A stretch of DNA of 64,000 nt from Excoecaria cochinchinensis. Lineage: Eukaryota > Streptophyta > Magnoliopsida > Malpighiales > Euphorbiaceae. The stretch's first letter is position 1; the number at the start of each line of letters is the position of its first letter. Of this stretch, positions 46,200-58,373 are shown in pieces. The stretch covers positions 13,745,001 to 13,809,000 of the forward strand of contig CANTUQ010000073.1 in NCBI GenBank assembly GCA_947683425.1, in the 5' to 3' direction. Below the pieces are notes generated by a model. That model saw nothing but the letters and a program-made list of their open reading frames with translations. It made no database searches and was not told where the DNA came from. The position numbers and the translations under genes were made by a program.

Positions 46200-48960
46200 A
46201 GGGGCATTCTGATAATTATGTAATAAAAGTGATTAAAATAGTGATAAAAGTGAAAATGAGTGAAAACGGGACTAAAATGAAGTAAATAGAAAGTTTAGGG
46301 GTAAAACGGTAATTTTACAAAAAGTTGGTAAAAAGTGAGCAAGTTAGGTAAAAAGTATAAGTGGAAGGGTAAAATTGTAATTTTGGTAAAATGTGAGGTT
46401 AAAATAGTAAATTAGTGGAAAAGTGATAAAACATGGACCTAAATGTAATTTAGTGAAAATATAAGGTTAAAAGTGGTATTCAAGTGTAAAAAGGGTAAAA
46501 TAGTAATTAAATAAGTAAATAAGGATAAAAGTGTAAATTGGAAAATAAGTGAGATTAAAAAGGGTAATTATTGAATAAGTGAGGGCAAAATGGTAATTAG
46601 GTGAAAAACGAGGGCATAAAGGGAATTAGTGAAAAAGAAAGGATATGGGCGGTATTATGGCAAAAGTAAGGACATGAATGTAATTAATATAAAAGATGGG
46701 ATATAGATGTAATTAATGGAAAAGTTAGGGACGTATGTGGAATTAAGTGAAAAGATTAAGGATTTAAGTGTAAGTAATTATAATTGGTGATGTAATTATG
46801 GAATATGTATATATTTAATGTAATTAAAGTGATTTAATAAATAATATGATTGAAATAAGATTAATTAATGAATTAGTGTAAAAATATGTTAATTGGCAAA
46901 ATAATGGTATAATTAATTAATTGGTGAATTTAAGTGGATTATTACATTGAGGAAATAATTGGATAAATTATTATATTTAATTAATTATATTGAAGTAGTC
47001 AAAATTTATGCATAAGTGAATGAACGATTTAAATGAGTGATTTAAGGATTAAAATGTAATTTGTGAGTTAATAATAATATAAATAGTGAGATTAATTATA
47101 ACTAGTGGTATGATTGTAATTATAGTGAATTAAGGTGGTAATATTGGAATTTATGAACAATGTGGGGACTATAGTGTAATGTAAAGAGAACATTATAGTA
47201 GTGACTAGATGGAAATTTGTATGCTAAATAATAAAGTAATGTAATAATGAATTAAGTAGTGGCAATTTCGTAAATATAAGATAATTAAAGGCTAAATTTT
47301 AATTTAGCATAAAGTAAGGGACTAAGTTGCAAATTGACGATAATAAGGCTAAGGAAGGGATTAAAATGTAATTAAGCAATAAGAGAGATAATAAATGCGT
47401 GTCTGTAATTAGTGAGCGAATAATTAAGAATTTTAGAATAACATTGTTTGATTAAATATTAAGTGAATAAGGGATTAAATTAATTATGATTTAACTACTA
47501 TGCTAGTGACAATAAAGGGTAAATAGGTACATTAGTGGCGTTATTGTAAATAAGTGAAATTTATTGGACTTAAACGTAATTGATTATAACAATGCTAGTA
47601 ATAATATTTAAGTGTAAATGGAAAAGAAATAGAATACTAAGTAATGAATAAATTGGTTTTATGTATATGTAAATTAAGAGATGATATTTGAAAATAAATA
47701 AATAATAAGGTGGATAATGATGAAAATATAAATCCAGTGAAATGGAAAGATAGTGTTTAAATTGTAAGAAATATAGAAAGATTTAATTGTAAAGTTAATT
47801 ATTAAGAGGCTATAGTGGATAAATGAACAGTGTAAATTAATTGAATAAATGTAATAAGTATGATTGGCAAATTAAGTGTAACTAAAATAATTAGAATATT
47901 ATAAGTGCGTAATTGAGTATATTGGGAAATAAAAATTATCATGATAAAAGTGATAAAGGATAGAATGGTTAATAAATAGTGTTAAGATAAAATAAAATAG
48001 ACAGGTCATTATTGTGAATAATAATATAAGTGACCAAAATCAAATAAGAAATAACATATTAGTAATGAAATTTATAATGACATATATGTGGACCAAATGA
48101 ATAGTAAAAAGAGATAGTTATAGGTCAATCGATAATTAAGTGATAAGTGAAAATTGTTAAACAAAATGAGTGTCTAAGTGAAATGAAATTGATAAGTGAT
48201 ATTGTAAAGTAAAATGGTTGATAAGTGTAGAATCGAAATAGTAAAGGAAGAAATAATATAGTGATTAAAGTATAGTGATAACCACACAAGAATAAATGCA
48301 ATCGAAATTAATTTAAGTAAATGATTTATTGGAAGATTTAGCATAGTAAATGATATTAACGTAAGAGAGTTAGTGTAGTGTAAAAGAGTAAAGGAAATGT
48401 TAGAAACGCCAAGAAAGTAATAGTATTTGATCAGTGTTACTAGTTGTGAAATAATGATAAATTATTAAGTAAATTGATAAACAATTTAGAATCCGAAATT
48501 AAATTGTAATTGAGCATTCATTAAGGAAGGAATCTAATAGGTTATTTACAAAGATGAAAGTATTAAAAGATATACATGTGAAATTGATCGTAAATGACAA
48601 ACCAAACAAAGTGTTAAGCGACAAGAGTCATTAGTGCACATGATAAAGTTAGTGATAATAGTAATGAAAAGAATAGAACCAATAAATAAGGTAAAGCACC
48701 GAAATTGACAAATAATAGTGAAATTGACAACATTAAAGATTAACAGTGTAAATGATAGTGAAATCGATAAGTGTAATGGTTAACAGTGTAAGTGATAGTG
48801 AAATTATCAATAACATGATAGCGATTAATATATTATAGTGTAGTGCTAAAGGTAAAGACATTGATTAGTGATAATAGTGACAGTCATAAAGATAAAAATA
48901 GTGAGAGTCACAAAAGTATGCTATAAACTATTTAAAAGATTTAGAAATAATTGACCCCAT
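46200..48960 (+). repeat. C-poor, A/G/T-rich degenerate repetitive tract in L
   Basis: About 2.7 kb made almost entirely of loose variants of words such as agtgataaa, taaaagtg, ggtaaaat and gtaattaa. Cytosine is strikingly rare on the plus strand. No fixed period is visible. M carries the complementary bias on the opposite strand. Confidence 0.75.
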
Positions 48961-49036
48961 AACCTAAATACAATTAAACAATTAAGTGATCAAATATATA
49001 GGATTAGTATGGAAAACTTAGGATACGTATCCACCA

Positions 49037-49056
49037 CTGGGCATTTTAATGCTCAG
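49037..49056 (+). other. Hairpin, element L
   Basis: ctgggcattttaatgctcag, 9-bp stem with one G-T pair, identical to 13202-13221. Confidence 0.7.
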
Positions 49057-49363
49057 CGCGAAGTGTGTTAAATGTGCGCAGGTTATAATAGTTAGATGTG
49101 GCCGAAGACATAGAAGCAATTGAAGATTGAGCAACAGCAAGGACCGAAGGATTTGCAAGGCATGTATACAATCGTAGTTGGGTAAAACTATGGCATAGGT
49201 AGGTAAGTTATTTGTTAGTGTATTGTTATGTTTACTGTGTATGTATTGTTGTGTATGTTAAAAAAAAAATCAGAGCTATCGAGTGTATTATCAGTGATTG
49301 ACAATGCAGTGCAGTGTTGTAACATCCGGTATCCACATCATTTACGGGTACAAGGGTGTTACA

Positions 49364-49470
49364 TCAAGTCTCGAATCGGACCCTTCAATATAGAATTGAA
49401 GTGTTCATGCTCCGAGCTGAGCTGCTTCAATCCAAATTGGTCTATAGGGCCTTGATCCCCTCATACCCAA
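49364..49470. repeat. Older host repeat between L and K
   Basis: Continues the gaattgaagtgttcatgctc tandem repeat of 43700-44126, beginning with the L target copy tcaag and ending with the K target copy cccaa. Confidence 0.8.
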
Positions 49471-50648
49471 TGTAACAACCCAAAAAGGGCCTAGTCAGAA
49501 TTCATGAGTTAAGTCAGAAAATTAAGGGCGTTTCAGTATTTTGTGCATGAGGAATTTGGTTAATAAGGATTTAGTTGTGTAAATTAATTAATTATAAGGT
49601 GGAGTGAGTAATCATCTAGTGTGAGTAGTGTTTGGTAAGAAGAGTGATTGAAGAAGTGATCTAGTGGTTTGTGTGTTTGGTACTATGGATGTAAGATATT
49701 TGTTGTGGAATAATCTAGTGGATTGTGTGTATGGTGCCTTGGATGTAAAGTGTTGCATTAGAGGTTGTATGGTGTGAGAGAAGTATGGTGCCTTGGGTTA
49801 TGTAAGTCAGATGGGATGCTTTGGGCCATTAAGATCTTGCCAAGTGGACAGGGTAGGTGAGCATTGAATGGAAAAAGGAGGAGAGAGGCAAGGGAGGGCA
49901 GTTTTTGTTGTAGCTTCCCGTGGAAGCTGCCCCTCCTCCCTTGTGTTTCATTTTCCCGTCCCCTCTCTCTCTTTTGTTTCCATTTTCTGCTCTTAATTCC
50001 TCTCTCTTGTGTTTTCCTTGAGTTTTGAGTGGGAATTCTGAAGCTTTGAGCTGGGTTTGTAAGGTTAGTGGCCTAGATTTCTTGAATTTCTTCGGGTTCT
50101 TCTTCTCCTTCTTATATTTGATTTTCAATTTAGTAAGATATGGTTTGATTAAGTAAGTGTTGTGGCTGGGTTTTGTGCAAGAATCGGAGGAGAGAAGAAA
50201 GAGCAAGGGCAAGGATAAAGTGGTGCCTTGAAGAGTAGAGGTCGGATTGAAGCTTCATTTCAGGTTTGGGAGTGTTTTCCCCTAATTTCTCCTTGGATCA
50301 GATATACTTTGTGGTTGCATGTTATTAGTGATCGTGAGTGTTAATTTATATGTAAATGCATGTATGTGATTAATTGGAGTGCTGGTTTAGCATGGTTCAA
50401 AATTGTAGTGATTTGCATGTTAGTTGTAGTGAAATAGTTGTGTTAAGGTAAAGTATGCTTTGTGTGTTCTTGATGATTAATTGTGATTTCTAGTTCAAGT
50501 TAGTGTAAAGTTAAGTGTATATTAATCATGAGCATGTTTTGTATGCATGGGAGCACTGAGGTAAGTGTTTGTGCATGATTGAATGAGTGGTTTTGGAGGT
50601 TGAGTGTGTAGGAGAGCTGGATAGTGCAGATTCTGGGCAATTCTGGGC

Positions 50649-50930
50649 TCTGTCGTGATCGCGATAGAGTGCGAAATGGCCCCTTGTTGCTGAGGAGACC
50701 TCTATCGCAAGCGCGACAGGGAGCTCGGTAGCCGAGTCCTCAACGCGAGCATGCTACTGAGCGTGCGCGCGAGGAGGAAGCAGCCGGTCTCTATCGCGAT
50801 CGTGACACTGTTACGAGCGCGACAGAGCTCGATTTTGTGTAAGTCTGCCGAGCGTACTTCGTCGCGAGCACGCCTTCTAGCGCGAGCCCTCGATGAGGTA
50901 TCCCGTGCTCTGTCGCGAGCATAATAGAGG
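50649..50930. repeat. Palindrome cluster, element K LTR
   Basis: Five to six units like ctgtcgtgatcgcgatag and tctatcgcaagcgcgacag with centres at, ag or aa, and more decayed units (tgtcgcgagcataatag). Related to H and J. Starts 1178 bp from the LTR 5' end. Confidence 0.88.
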
Positions 50931-51580
50931 CCCTTCCTGCCCGCCCTATTTTCTGAATGTGATATTTTTCCCCACTTTGCATGGTTTCTTACTATTGCAT
51001 GGTACATGTTTGTGTTTATGTCTTGTTGACATTATTGTAATAGTGTCATAGTAGTGAATAAATATGATGTTTGGGTTTTGATTAGAGGCTTGCTTTGATT
51101 CTATGGTGTTGTGATTAAGAGTGAGTTTTCGAGCCTGAAGTGTCAAGGTAGTGGATAATTAAGCATGCTTAAGGAGGGTTAGTGAGTGCAACTGCCAGTG
51201 TTGGCCCCGTTTGGGTCTTTCGGCCAACCTCCGAGATGGTCATTCTGATAGTGAAAAATATTTTGAGACTCCGGTCTCCTGTGCTACCTTCAGGTATAAA
51301 AAGTATTTTGAGGCTTTGGTCTCCCGTGTAGTGTTCTCGTATCCATAACCACTAAAATTCAGGCTATTGTTTGAAGTGTTTGGTATTTGTCTAATGAAGT
51401 GTTATAATTATTGTGTGATTCTAGTTAGTGTAATTGTTTAGTGCTTTCTATTATTTACTTTCAATTATATCTCTCTGTTATCTGATTCATAGTAAATTCT
51501 GTATGTTGATGCATGATTACGTTTATGTATTATTGCATGATATTTTTGTATAGTGTTCTGTTGTCTTTGTTCCTCCCCAC

Positions 51581-51617
51581 TAAGCGTTATCGCTTAGCAC
51601 GGGTTTTTTTCCCGTGT
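51581..51617 (+). other. Conserved hairpin module, element K
   Basis: ctaagcgttatcgcttag (51581-51598) directly followed by cacggg, a seven-T loop and cccgtg (51599-51617). Both stems perfect. Confidence 0.85.
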
Positions 51618-51965
51618 AGGTGGCAAGATTTTGGGTTCCCATTCGAGTCGCGCATCTGCAGGCTGGCCACATAGGAGTAGAGTTATTTATTTTGTCTCCT
51701 CCTGTAATTCTTTTTGTATATGTATTATTTTTGTATAATGGCATATGTAATTTTTTTGTAAAGCATTTAAAGTGTAATCTTTTGGATATTGTATATAACT
51801 ATATTTTGATTATATATGATACATGATTTTCTATTATTATTGCTAGTGAATGCTTCCGCTTAGTGCACGTATGTATTGTTATGCATGTATGTTTGCCGTG
51901 TCGTGAGTGAGTGTCGGTAGCGCACCCGGCATCCTTCCAACGGGGGCGCTGGGGAGGGCGTTACA

Positions 51966-52672
51966 CCCAACTCAGCATGGTTCCACTAGGATATAAAGAG
52001 TAATATTATAGGAATCCAAAATAATAATATTAATCAAAATTTTACTAATTAATATGTGATATTAATTTATTTACAAATGCTTATGGGTGTGAGTGAAGTG
52101 AGTTTTCTATAAATAATACAATTAGTAATATAACAATTATAATTGTACAATGTGAAATTTTATGGTGGAATTATATTAGTTGGGCTCTATAATTTTATTT
52201 ATAATGATGATACATAATCAATTGTATGCATGTTAAGCGTAGTAAGTGATTCTTAAACAAATTAGTAAAGTTTATAACTTCTATATTGTATTTGCTTCTT
52301 TAGTGAACTGTATGAGTTATTTACATATAAATATTTATGACCTGGAATTTAATTTAAATATATGTGTGCATGAATGTATTTGGTGGTTCACCACTAAGTT
52401 TAGTGCTTAGAGCATAGATTTTATTTTTGTGCGTAGGTACTCAGATTTTTAAATAGAATTGGAATAATGGATCTGCTAATAAGTGAAGTCAGACTTCCAC
52501 TTCAAGTTAGATGCATAAGTTTAGGATATTAGCTTTTGATTTATTTTAGGGGTCATTGAAACCACATGACAAGTGTATTAATAGAAGTAATGCTTATTTT
52601 GTATATATATATTAGGAATATGTAAGCGGACGATTCAATGATGTAATTTATTTGGGACATTAGTTATATATA

Positions 52673-52718
<46 letters not shown>

Positions 52719-52990
52719 TAGGTGATTAAATTTGATGATGAGATGTTAGATATTCATTTTTTTTTAAAGGAGGATGGGAAACTATTGTGTTGGAGTTTGT
52801 GAAGAGATGTAAAATGGAATTGAAAATGAAGTTTTAAAAGTGTGATTCTTTTTTTTACACAGGGGGTATAGTGACTAGTATAGGGGAAACTGTGCCCGAT
52901 TTTTTATTAAATATTTTGCATCGATCATAATTAAAAACAAGCTGAGGTTTACTATCAAATATAGAAATCTCGAGTATATTCTTAAACAGT
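51966..52990. other. Older host repeat right of K, LTR-like
   Basis: Noncoding AT-rich sequence. ccactaagtttagtgcttag (52391-52410) looks like a decayed hairpin of the LTR type seen elsewhere, followed by gtgcgtaggtactcag, so this may be an old plus-strand LTR. A (TA)n run lies at 52672-52714. Near 52860-52905, cacagggggtatagtg and ggggaaactgtgccc look like a retrotransposon untranslated region, but I could not place a border. Confidence 0.45.
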
Positions 52991-54260
52991 TTGTGACATT
53001 CCATTACCGGATCATATGTTGGTCACAAGTCTGACTTGAGCCTACTCTTCTATTATTACCTCCTCTAGCCTGCGATCTAACCTACTGTGATGATATTTGA
53101 ATAGAAGCCTCAAATCTAGTGGCCATGAAGCAATAGCATTAAGGTAGTTCGTCATCGGATGGTCGTGACTCCCACACCTAAAACATGCTTCTATCAACAA
53201 TTAACATTTTCCCGAATGTAATATCCCACAGTGCTCACAAGTAAAATCCTTGCCTTGACTCTTGTTGCCACCTTTAGAATGAGCACTACTTGCAGAAAAG
53301 ACTCCCCTAAAAGTTTTAATTGGAAAGACTTCTGTCGGTTGCCTGGCTTGGCCTTATCTACATGGTTAGGGTGAGAAAAGAAGAAATATGTCCTCATCTC
53401 TTAGGTTGAGGACCTTGATTCAAAGTTCTTCTGAATTTGGAATCTCTCTTATCTGAAATTTCCTTCTCACATTCTTCTATTATATGAGCTATTTTAACCA
53501 AAATAGCAAACTTCCCAAACTGGAGGGCTGCACGAGTCCTCTTGATGTCCATATTTAAGCCATCCTTAAATCTTCAGCACTTGTCATCTTCAAGATTAAT
53601 AAGGCCTTGGGCATAATGAGCCAACTTGGTAAATTCTCTTTCACATATCCTCATCATCTTATTCCCTTGCTTCAAATTGAGAAATTCTCTGTGTTTCCTA
53701 TCTTGGTAAAGTTTAGGCACATATTCCTCTTTAAAATTTTTCTTAAAGTAGCATCACCAACTGAACGAGAGGGGGTATCCCACCATCTAAAAGCTTGGCT
53801 CTAAAGTAAAATGCTTGCATAATCATACTTTTTCGCATCTGCACACTGCATTTGATAAAAAAAAATCCTCTTTATGTGCTTAAGCTAATCCTCTGCAACT
53901 ATAGGATCTTCAGAATCACCAAAAATTTCCTTAGCTTCTATCTTCTTGAGCTCGATATAATCATTGCATTTGGATTAGGGATAAGAGTGGGGAGACCTCC
54001 TGATGCAACATTCTTGAGAAGATCCACTATCAATTGGTAAGTACGATCTACAGCACGTCTAACTATGTTGTGCTTAATAAATGCTCTAGGAGTAATGGGA
54101 GACCTAGAGAGATTTCCAACCTTAGGCTCACTATTACAATTGGACCCATTATGTCATGTAGTGTCACCATCCTCAAAGATTCGCTAAGTACTTTCTACCT
54201 CGGTGGCATCATCTATCACTAAATGTCATCTCGATATCGTAATCTATAGCCTAATATAAA
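52991..54260 (-). pseudogene. Element G gag relic
   Basis: A decayed Ty3/gypsy gag. On the minus strand, in shifting frames: an Asp/Glu-rich start, IFGDSEDPIVAED then LKHIKRIFFYQMQCADAKKY (about 53830-53925), QAFRWWDTPSRS (about 53770-53800), YVPKLYQDRKHREFLNLKQG (about 53660-53730), ICEREFTKLAHYAQGL (about 53600-53645) and ECEKEISDKRDSKFRR near 53440-53480. Two zinc-binding parts remain: CEHCGILHSGKC (53205-53245) and CFRCGSHDHPMTNY (53150-53190), the latter missing its last Cys. Many stops and shifts. Pol is not seen to the left. Confidence 0.8.
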
Positions 54261-54395
54261 AGAAGATCGGTAAATGTCAAGGCATGTACACTAATGTATG
54301 CATATGCATGAAATATTCACTTAAAAGATTAAAGCAATGAAAGATGCATATACTTGTGAAGCCAAACTTCATCGATTCCAGAATCATATAACTAG

Positions 54396-54407
54396 GCTCT
54401 GATACCA
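54396..54407 (-). other. Primer-binding site of element G (tRNA-iMet type)
   Basis: tggtatcagagc on the minus strand, between the gag relic and the LTR end. Confidence 0.88.
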
Positions 54408-54414
54408 CTTAACT

Positions 54415-55397
54415 TGTGATGCCTTGTACTTTAACTATATTGTTAACTATTTATATGCTTTAATTAGATTTATCAAAACGGTATTTTCTTTTCTTGCAAA
54501 TAGAAAAGTAGGGTAAATTTTTTTTCTTTGTTAATGATACTTGAATATTGAAAAACAAGTAACAAAGTCTTTTTGAATATTGAAAAATAAGTAATAAAGT
54601 CTTTTGGGTTCCTTGATGCATGCCAAAATTTCGACAGTATCTCCCCTATAAATGTGATTATCCCAAAAACTTTGACATGTTTAAAAAAACATTCCATATA
54701 CTTCTATAAATCCCATCACATCAATCATAACCAATGGCCACTCCTAGGCCTCTTATAAATCATCACGACAATCATATAACACATATCTTCATACATATAT
54801 ATATCTCATCAGAATCATACAATTGGATTCCATATATCAAATAAAATCATATACTACCAAAATGACATAACATGGGTTTTGTATAGATGGCATTAAAATA
54901 ATTAATACATCATAAGCAATTAATAAGTGTATGTGAGATCCAAAAAGAATGGTGCTCTATGCACGAGTCTCATGCCTACATAGACAATGTGTAAAAGCCC
55001 ACATCATCAAAAAAATCTTGACCTATGTGATCTTCACTTGTGAATATAGCAACTAATTAATTGTTGCCTCTGGTGATCTGATTAGTATCTTGTCTGTCTT
55101 CACCTAACTAGTTTAGACAAACTACCCTTAGAAAACTAAGTAAGTATATAATGAGAATAGAAATCTTATGATTTCCACCATTGGGTAATTTAAAATATTT
55201 CCTTTACATGTTAACAATAAAACTTGAATGATAAAATAGTTTGAATTTATAAATTAAGTAATTAAAACACATAAATATTTAAGTATATGTATAAAGAGGT
55301 ATATTCTATAAAAAGAATTAGTGTATTATCATATGCTTTTCAAATGTATCATATTTATATCATAACTTTGACATGTTTAAATAAAATTAGGCCCAAT
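54415..55397 (-). mobile_element. Element G, 5' LTR (3' part)
   Basis: On the minus strand the LTR ends ggcatcaca at 54415, seven bases before the PBS. The other 983 bp run up to the insertion of D at 55398; the rest lies beyond D, outside the window. AT-rich, with no cluster of palindromes in this part. Confidence 0.7.
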
Positions 55398-55565
55398 TAT
55401 GACGCGCGCGGACCCGATCACTTCCTGGAAATACGCTTTTAGAGCCCGAGAGGGTTTACGTCTTTTGATCTTGGCAATCATGAGATATTTTGGACACCTC
55501 TTTCCAATAGAACACTGGAAAGATCATCTAATCCCATGAAGCCTTTAGGCACCTTTGAGGTATTT

Positions 55566-55577
55566 TGGAGTCGTAGC
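55566..55577 (-). other. PBS-like site inside D LTR (degraded)
   Basis: gctacgactcca on the minus strand, 10 of 12 matches to gtggcgactcca. Confidence 0.5.
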
Positions 55578-56481
55578 CCAATTTAAAAGAAATTAGAAAA
55601 GTTCGTCTAACCTCGGAGGTCTAAACCAGAGAAAGATTCAGAACTTTACTCTTATTAATGACTTGGTTAATTATAACTGGGTTTTTATTTTTAAATTTCT
55701 ATCTTTCTTCTCACATGGTCGTGTATAAAAAAAAATAAAGCGCAAATTAAACACGAGAGAAAGCTGTAAAGAAAGCGGTAAAATAAAGTAGGCCACAAAA
55801 AATAAAGGAAAGATAAAATTGGGACAAAATACAATCCCCCAAATAAAACCAAACAAAACGTAAACAAATAACAAACTTAAATAAGGAAATAAACATTCAT
55901 AAATTGGGATATTATTTAGGATAGAAACATTGGTTCCTTCATTTTCACTTAGAAAGCCGAAAAGTTATTTTTTAGTATTTTATCGATAAAATCGGGATGA
56001 GTGATTCCATTTTGAGAAAGTTAACTCTTCTTTTTAAATGTGAGTTTTTATGAGTTAAGATTAGGACATTGGTTCCATTTTATTAGAAAAAAGATCCCAA
56101 TTTATTAATATAAAACTTTTTTGTGACTTTTAATTAACGTGCATAAAAATAAATAAATTTATTACATAAAAAAACAAATAAAAGGAAAATAATGAAAAAT
56201 AAATAAAATGCTAAAAAGACAAATTCCACCAAAATGGTGTCTTCAAATCTCTATGTGCTCCCACTTGGCATTGAAAAAGCTCACACATAAAAATAAGTAT
56301 TGAAATAAAAAAAAAAAAGACAAATAAAAGTGATGTTAGTAATAAAAATGAAATTAAACATGTAACATATGAAAATGGAAAAATAAATAAAACAAAATGC
56401 ATCATGTATGACAAATCAATTAAACGATATAATAAAAATAAATAACTTAACATATTAACAATTCGACATGCATGAAAACAT

Positions 56482-56930
<449 letters not shown>

Positions 56931-57200
56931 AACAATCAAATGAGAACACAAGAATAAGAAATGAAAAATATTGAATCTATGACTACATCACATAAAATAC
57001 AAAAATAATAGATGATAACTTCAATATAGTGTTTAGTTTTCATAGTGTTTTATTGTGATTTTTGGGTGTTTAGTTGTATTTAATGTTATGTTATGTTTCT
57101 TTTATGTTAATTTTATTAATCTTAGCCAAATTGAAGTTTTGATTCATTTTAGAAAGCATTTTGATTTAATTATATGCCTTTGTAAGATTTTGCTTAATAG

Positions 57201-57550
57201 GTCACGGTCACAATGAAACTGGTTGTGACCGTGACATAAGGAAGATTGCAGGCAGCAGCCAAGTCGCAGGGTCACGGTCACAATGAAACTCATTGTGACC
57301 GTGACATAATTATCAAGTGGGCAGAATGCAAAGGTTGAAGACCTCACAGTGGCAACCAAACTTCATTGTCACCGTGACATGTCAATTTAGCAAGGCAGAA
57401 TCAAAAGTGAAGGTTGGTCACGGTAGCAACCAAATTCATTGCCACCGTGACCTAGCGTTTTCCCTTGTGCCGATCGGATTCTCCTGTGCAAGTTAGAATT
57501 GGAATTCCCGATAGCTCACGGTGGCAACCAAATCCATTGCCACCGTGACC
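57201..57550 (+). repeat. Five spaced inverted repeats upstream of the F TATA box
   Basis: Units of 33-36 bp start at 57201, 57271, 57345, 57417 and 57515. Each has arms such as gtcacggtcacaa / ttgtgaccgtgac around a short aac-containing centre. Spacing is 70-74 bp except the last (98 bp). The last unit ends 10 bp before the TATA box. Confidence 0.93.
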
Positions 57551-57557
57551 CCTCTGG

Positions 57558-57569
57558 AAATATAAATTC
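57558..57569 (+). promoter_or_regulatory. Candidate TATA box, element F
   Basis: aaatataaattc, followed 20-30 bp later by ttggctagggttcc, a common plant leader-like sequence. Confidence 0.6.
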
Positions 57570-58171
57570 GTAGCTTTCTATTTGGCTAGGGTTCCAAAAT
57601 TTTTAGTTAGTTTTTGTTATTAGTTTTGGCAGCTAAGATTTTGAGAGTTATTCTTCGGTTCTAAACTTTAATTTTCATTCTTCCTTGGGTTTTCAATTAG
57701 TAATTGAGAGTAATTTTCAGTAGTTTCATAGTTTAATTTGAAGAGTTTATTAGTCCTGAGTTTTTCCAGAAGTTTTAGTTTTCTTTTCTCCATTGAAGAT
57801 CTGAAGAAGAGGATTGAAGGACGAGCAATTCAACTGGGATTTTCTCAATGAATTTCAGGGTTTATTCTTTCTTTTATTCTTTTGATTTTGTAATGGATTG
57901 TGAGTAGTCATTTAGTTGTTCGGGGGATCTCTGAATCTCCTACACCTATGATGTGAATGATGAACATCTTTTGAGTTTATGTATGAAAGATTGGTTTATT
58001 TTGCTGGTTCTTATTGATTATTTATGGAATTTAGTTTTTCAGTTCAATTTCCAGATGTGATGAATGATTTATTTCATATGTCTATGTTGGTTATTGAATT
58101 TGTTAATTGGATGCCATGAATGTATTCTATTCTCAGAATTTTCTATCATGTTTGCTGTGGTGTTTAGACTG

Positions 58172-58373
58172 CTCCGGAATGGGAATCTAAATGGATAGGA
58201 TTTTATGATTTAAGGTTTGAGTGATGAGTGAAATAATTAGGTTTTGGGATGTTTGACTCCGGAATGGGAAAGCAAACCGAACCTAGGATTTTAGACCCGT
58301 GATTAGGCTAGTTGTATGACTTTCTCCGGAATGGGACGTTATGCGATTAGAATAGCTTGCTCCGGAATGGGAC
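58172..58373 (+). repeat. Four dispersed ctccggaatggga repeats in F
   Basis: The 13-mer occurs at 58172, 58257, 58324 and 58360 with unrelated sequence between. It is identical in all four copies apart from the base after it. Confidence 0.9.

Larger units (their letters stand above)
44127..49363 (+). mobile_element. Element L, 5.2-kb solo LTR
   Basis: Starts tgtaatggcccaaataccgg and ends caagggtgttaca, flanked by tcaag at 44122-44126 and 49364-49368. At 5237 bp it is unusually long for an LTR. No PBS, PPT or gag/pol similarity is visible inside, so it is a solo LTR and not a deleted element. A TATA box lies 667 bp in, followed by a ttcttcttc leader; a hairpin lies 307 bp before the end. Short open frames inside have no motif. 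N and 12748-13590 belong to the same family. Confidence 0.9.
49471..51965 (+). mobile_element. Element K, solo LTR
   Basis: A 2495-bp LTR starting tgtaacaacccaaaaaggg and ending agggcgttaca, flanked by cccaa at 49466-49470 and 51966-51970. Same layout as A, C and H: purine/pyrimidine leader, palindrome cluster 50649-50930, gcatggtttcttactattg, hairpin module, ccgg-rich tail before the end. No internal region, so a solo LTR. Confidence 0.93.

Noticed and set aside
50702..50930. rRNA or CpG-island promoter of a host gene
   Set aside because: GC-rich islands here are the LTR palindrome clusters; no rRNA-like sequence and no gene downstream.
57201..57550. CRISPR-like or satellite array of five spaced repeats
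   Set aside because: Evenly spaced but inside a verified solo LTR; five diverging inverted repeats before a TATA box.
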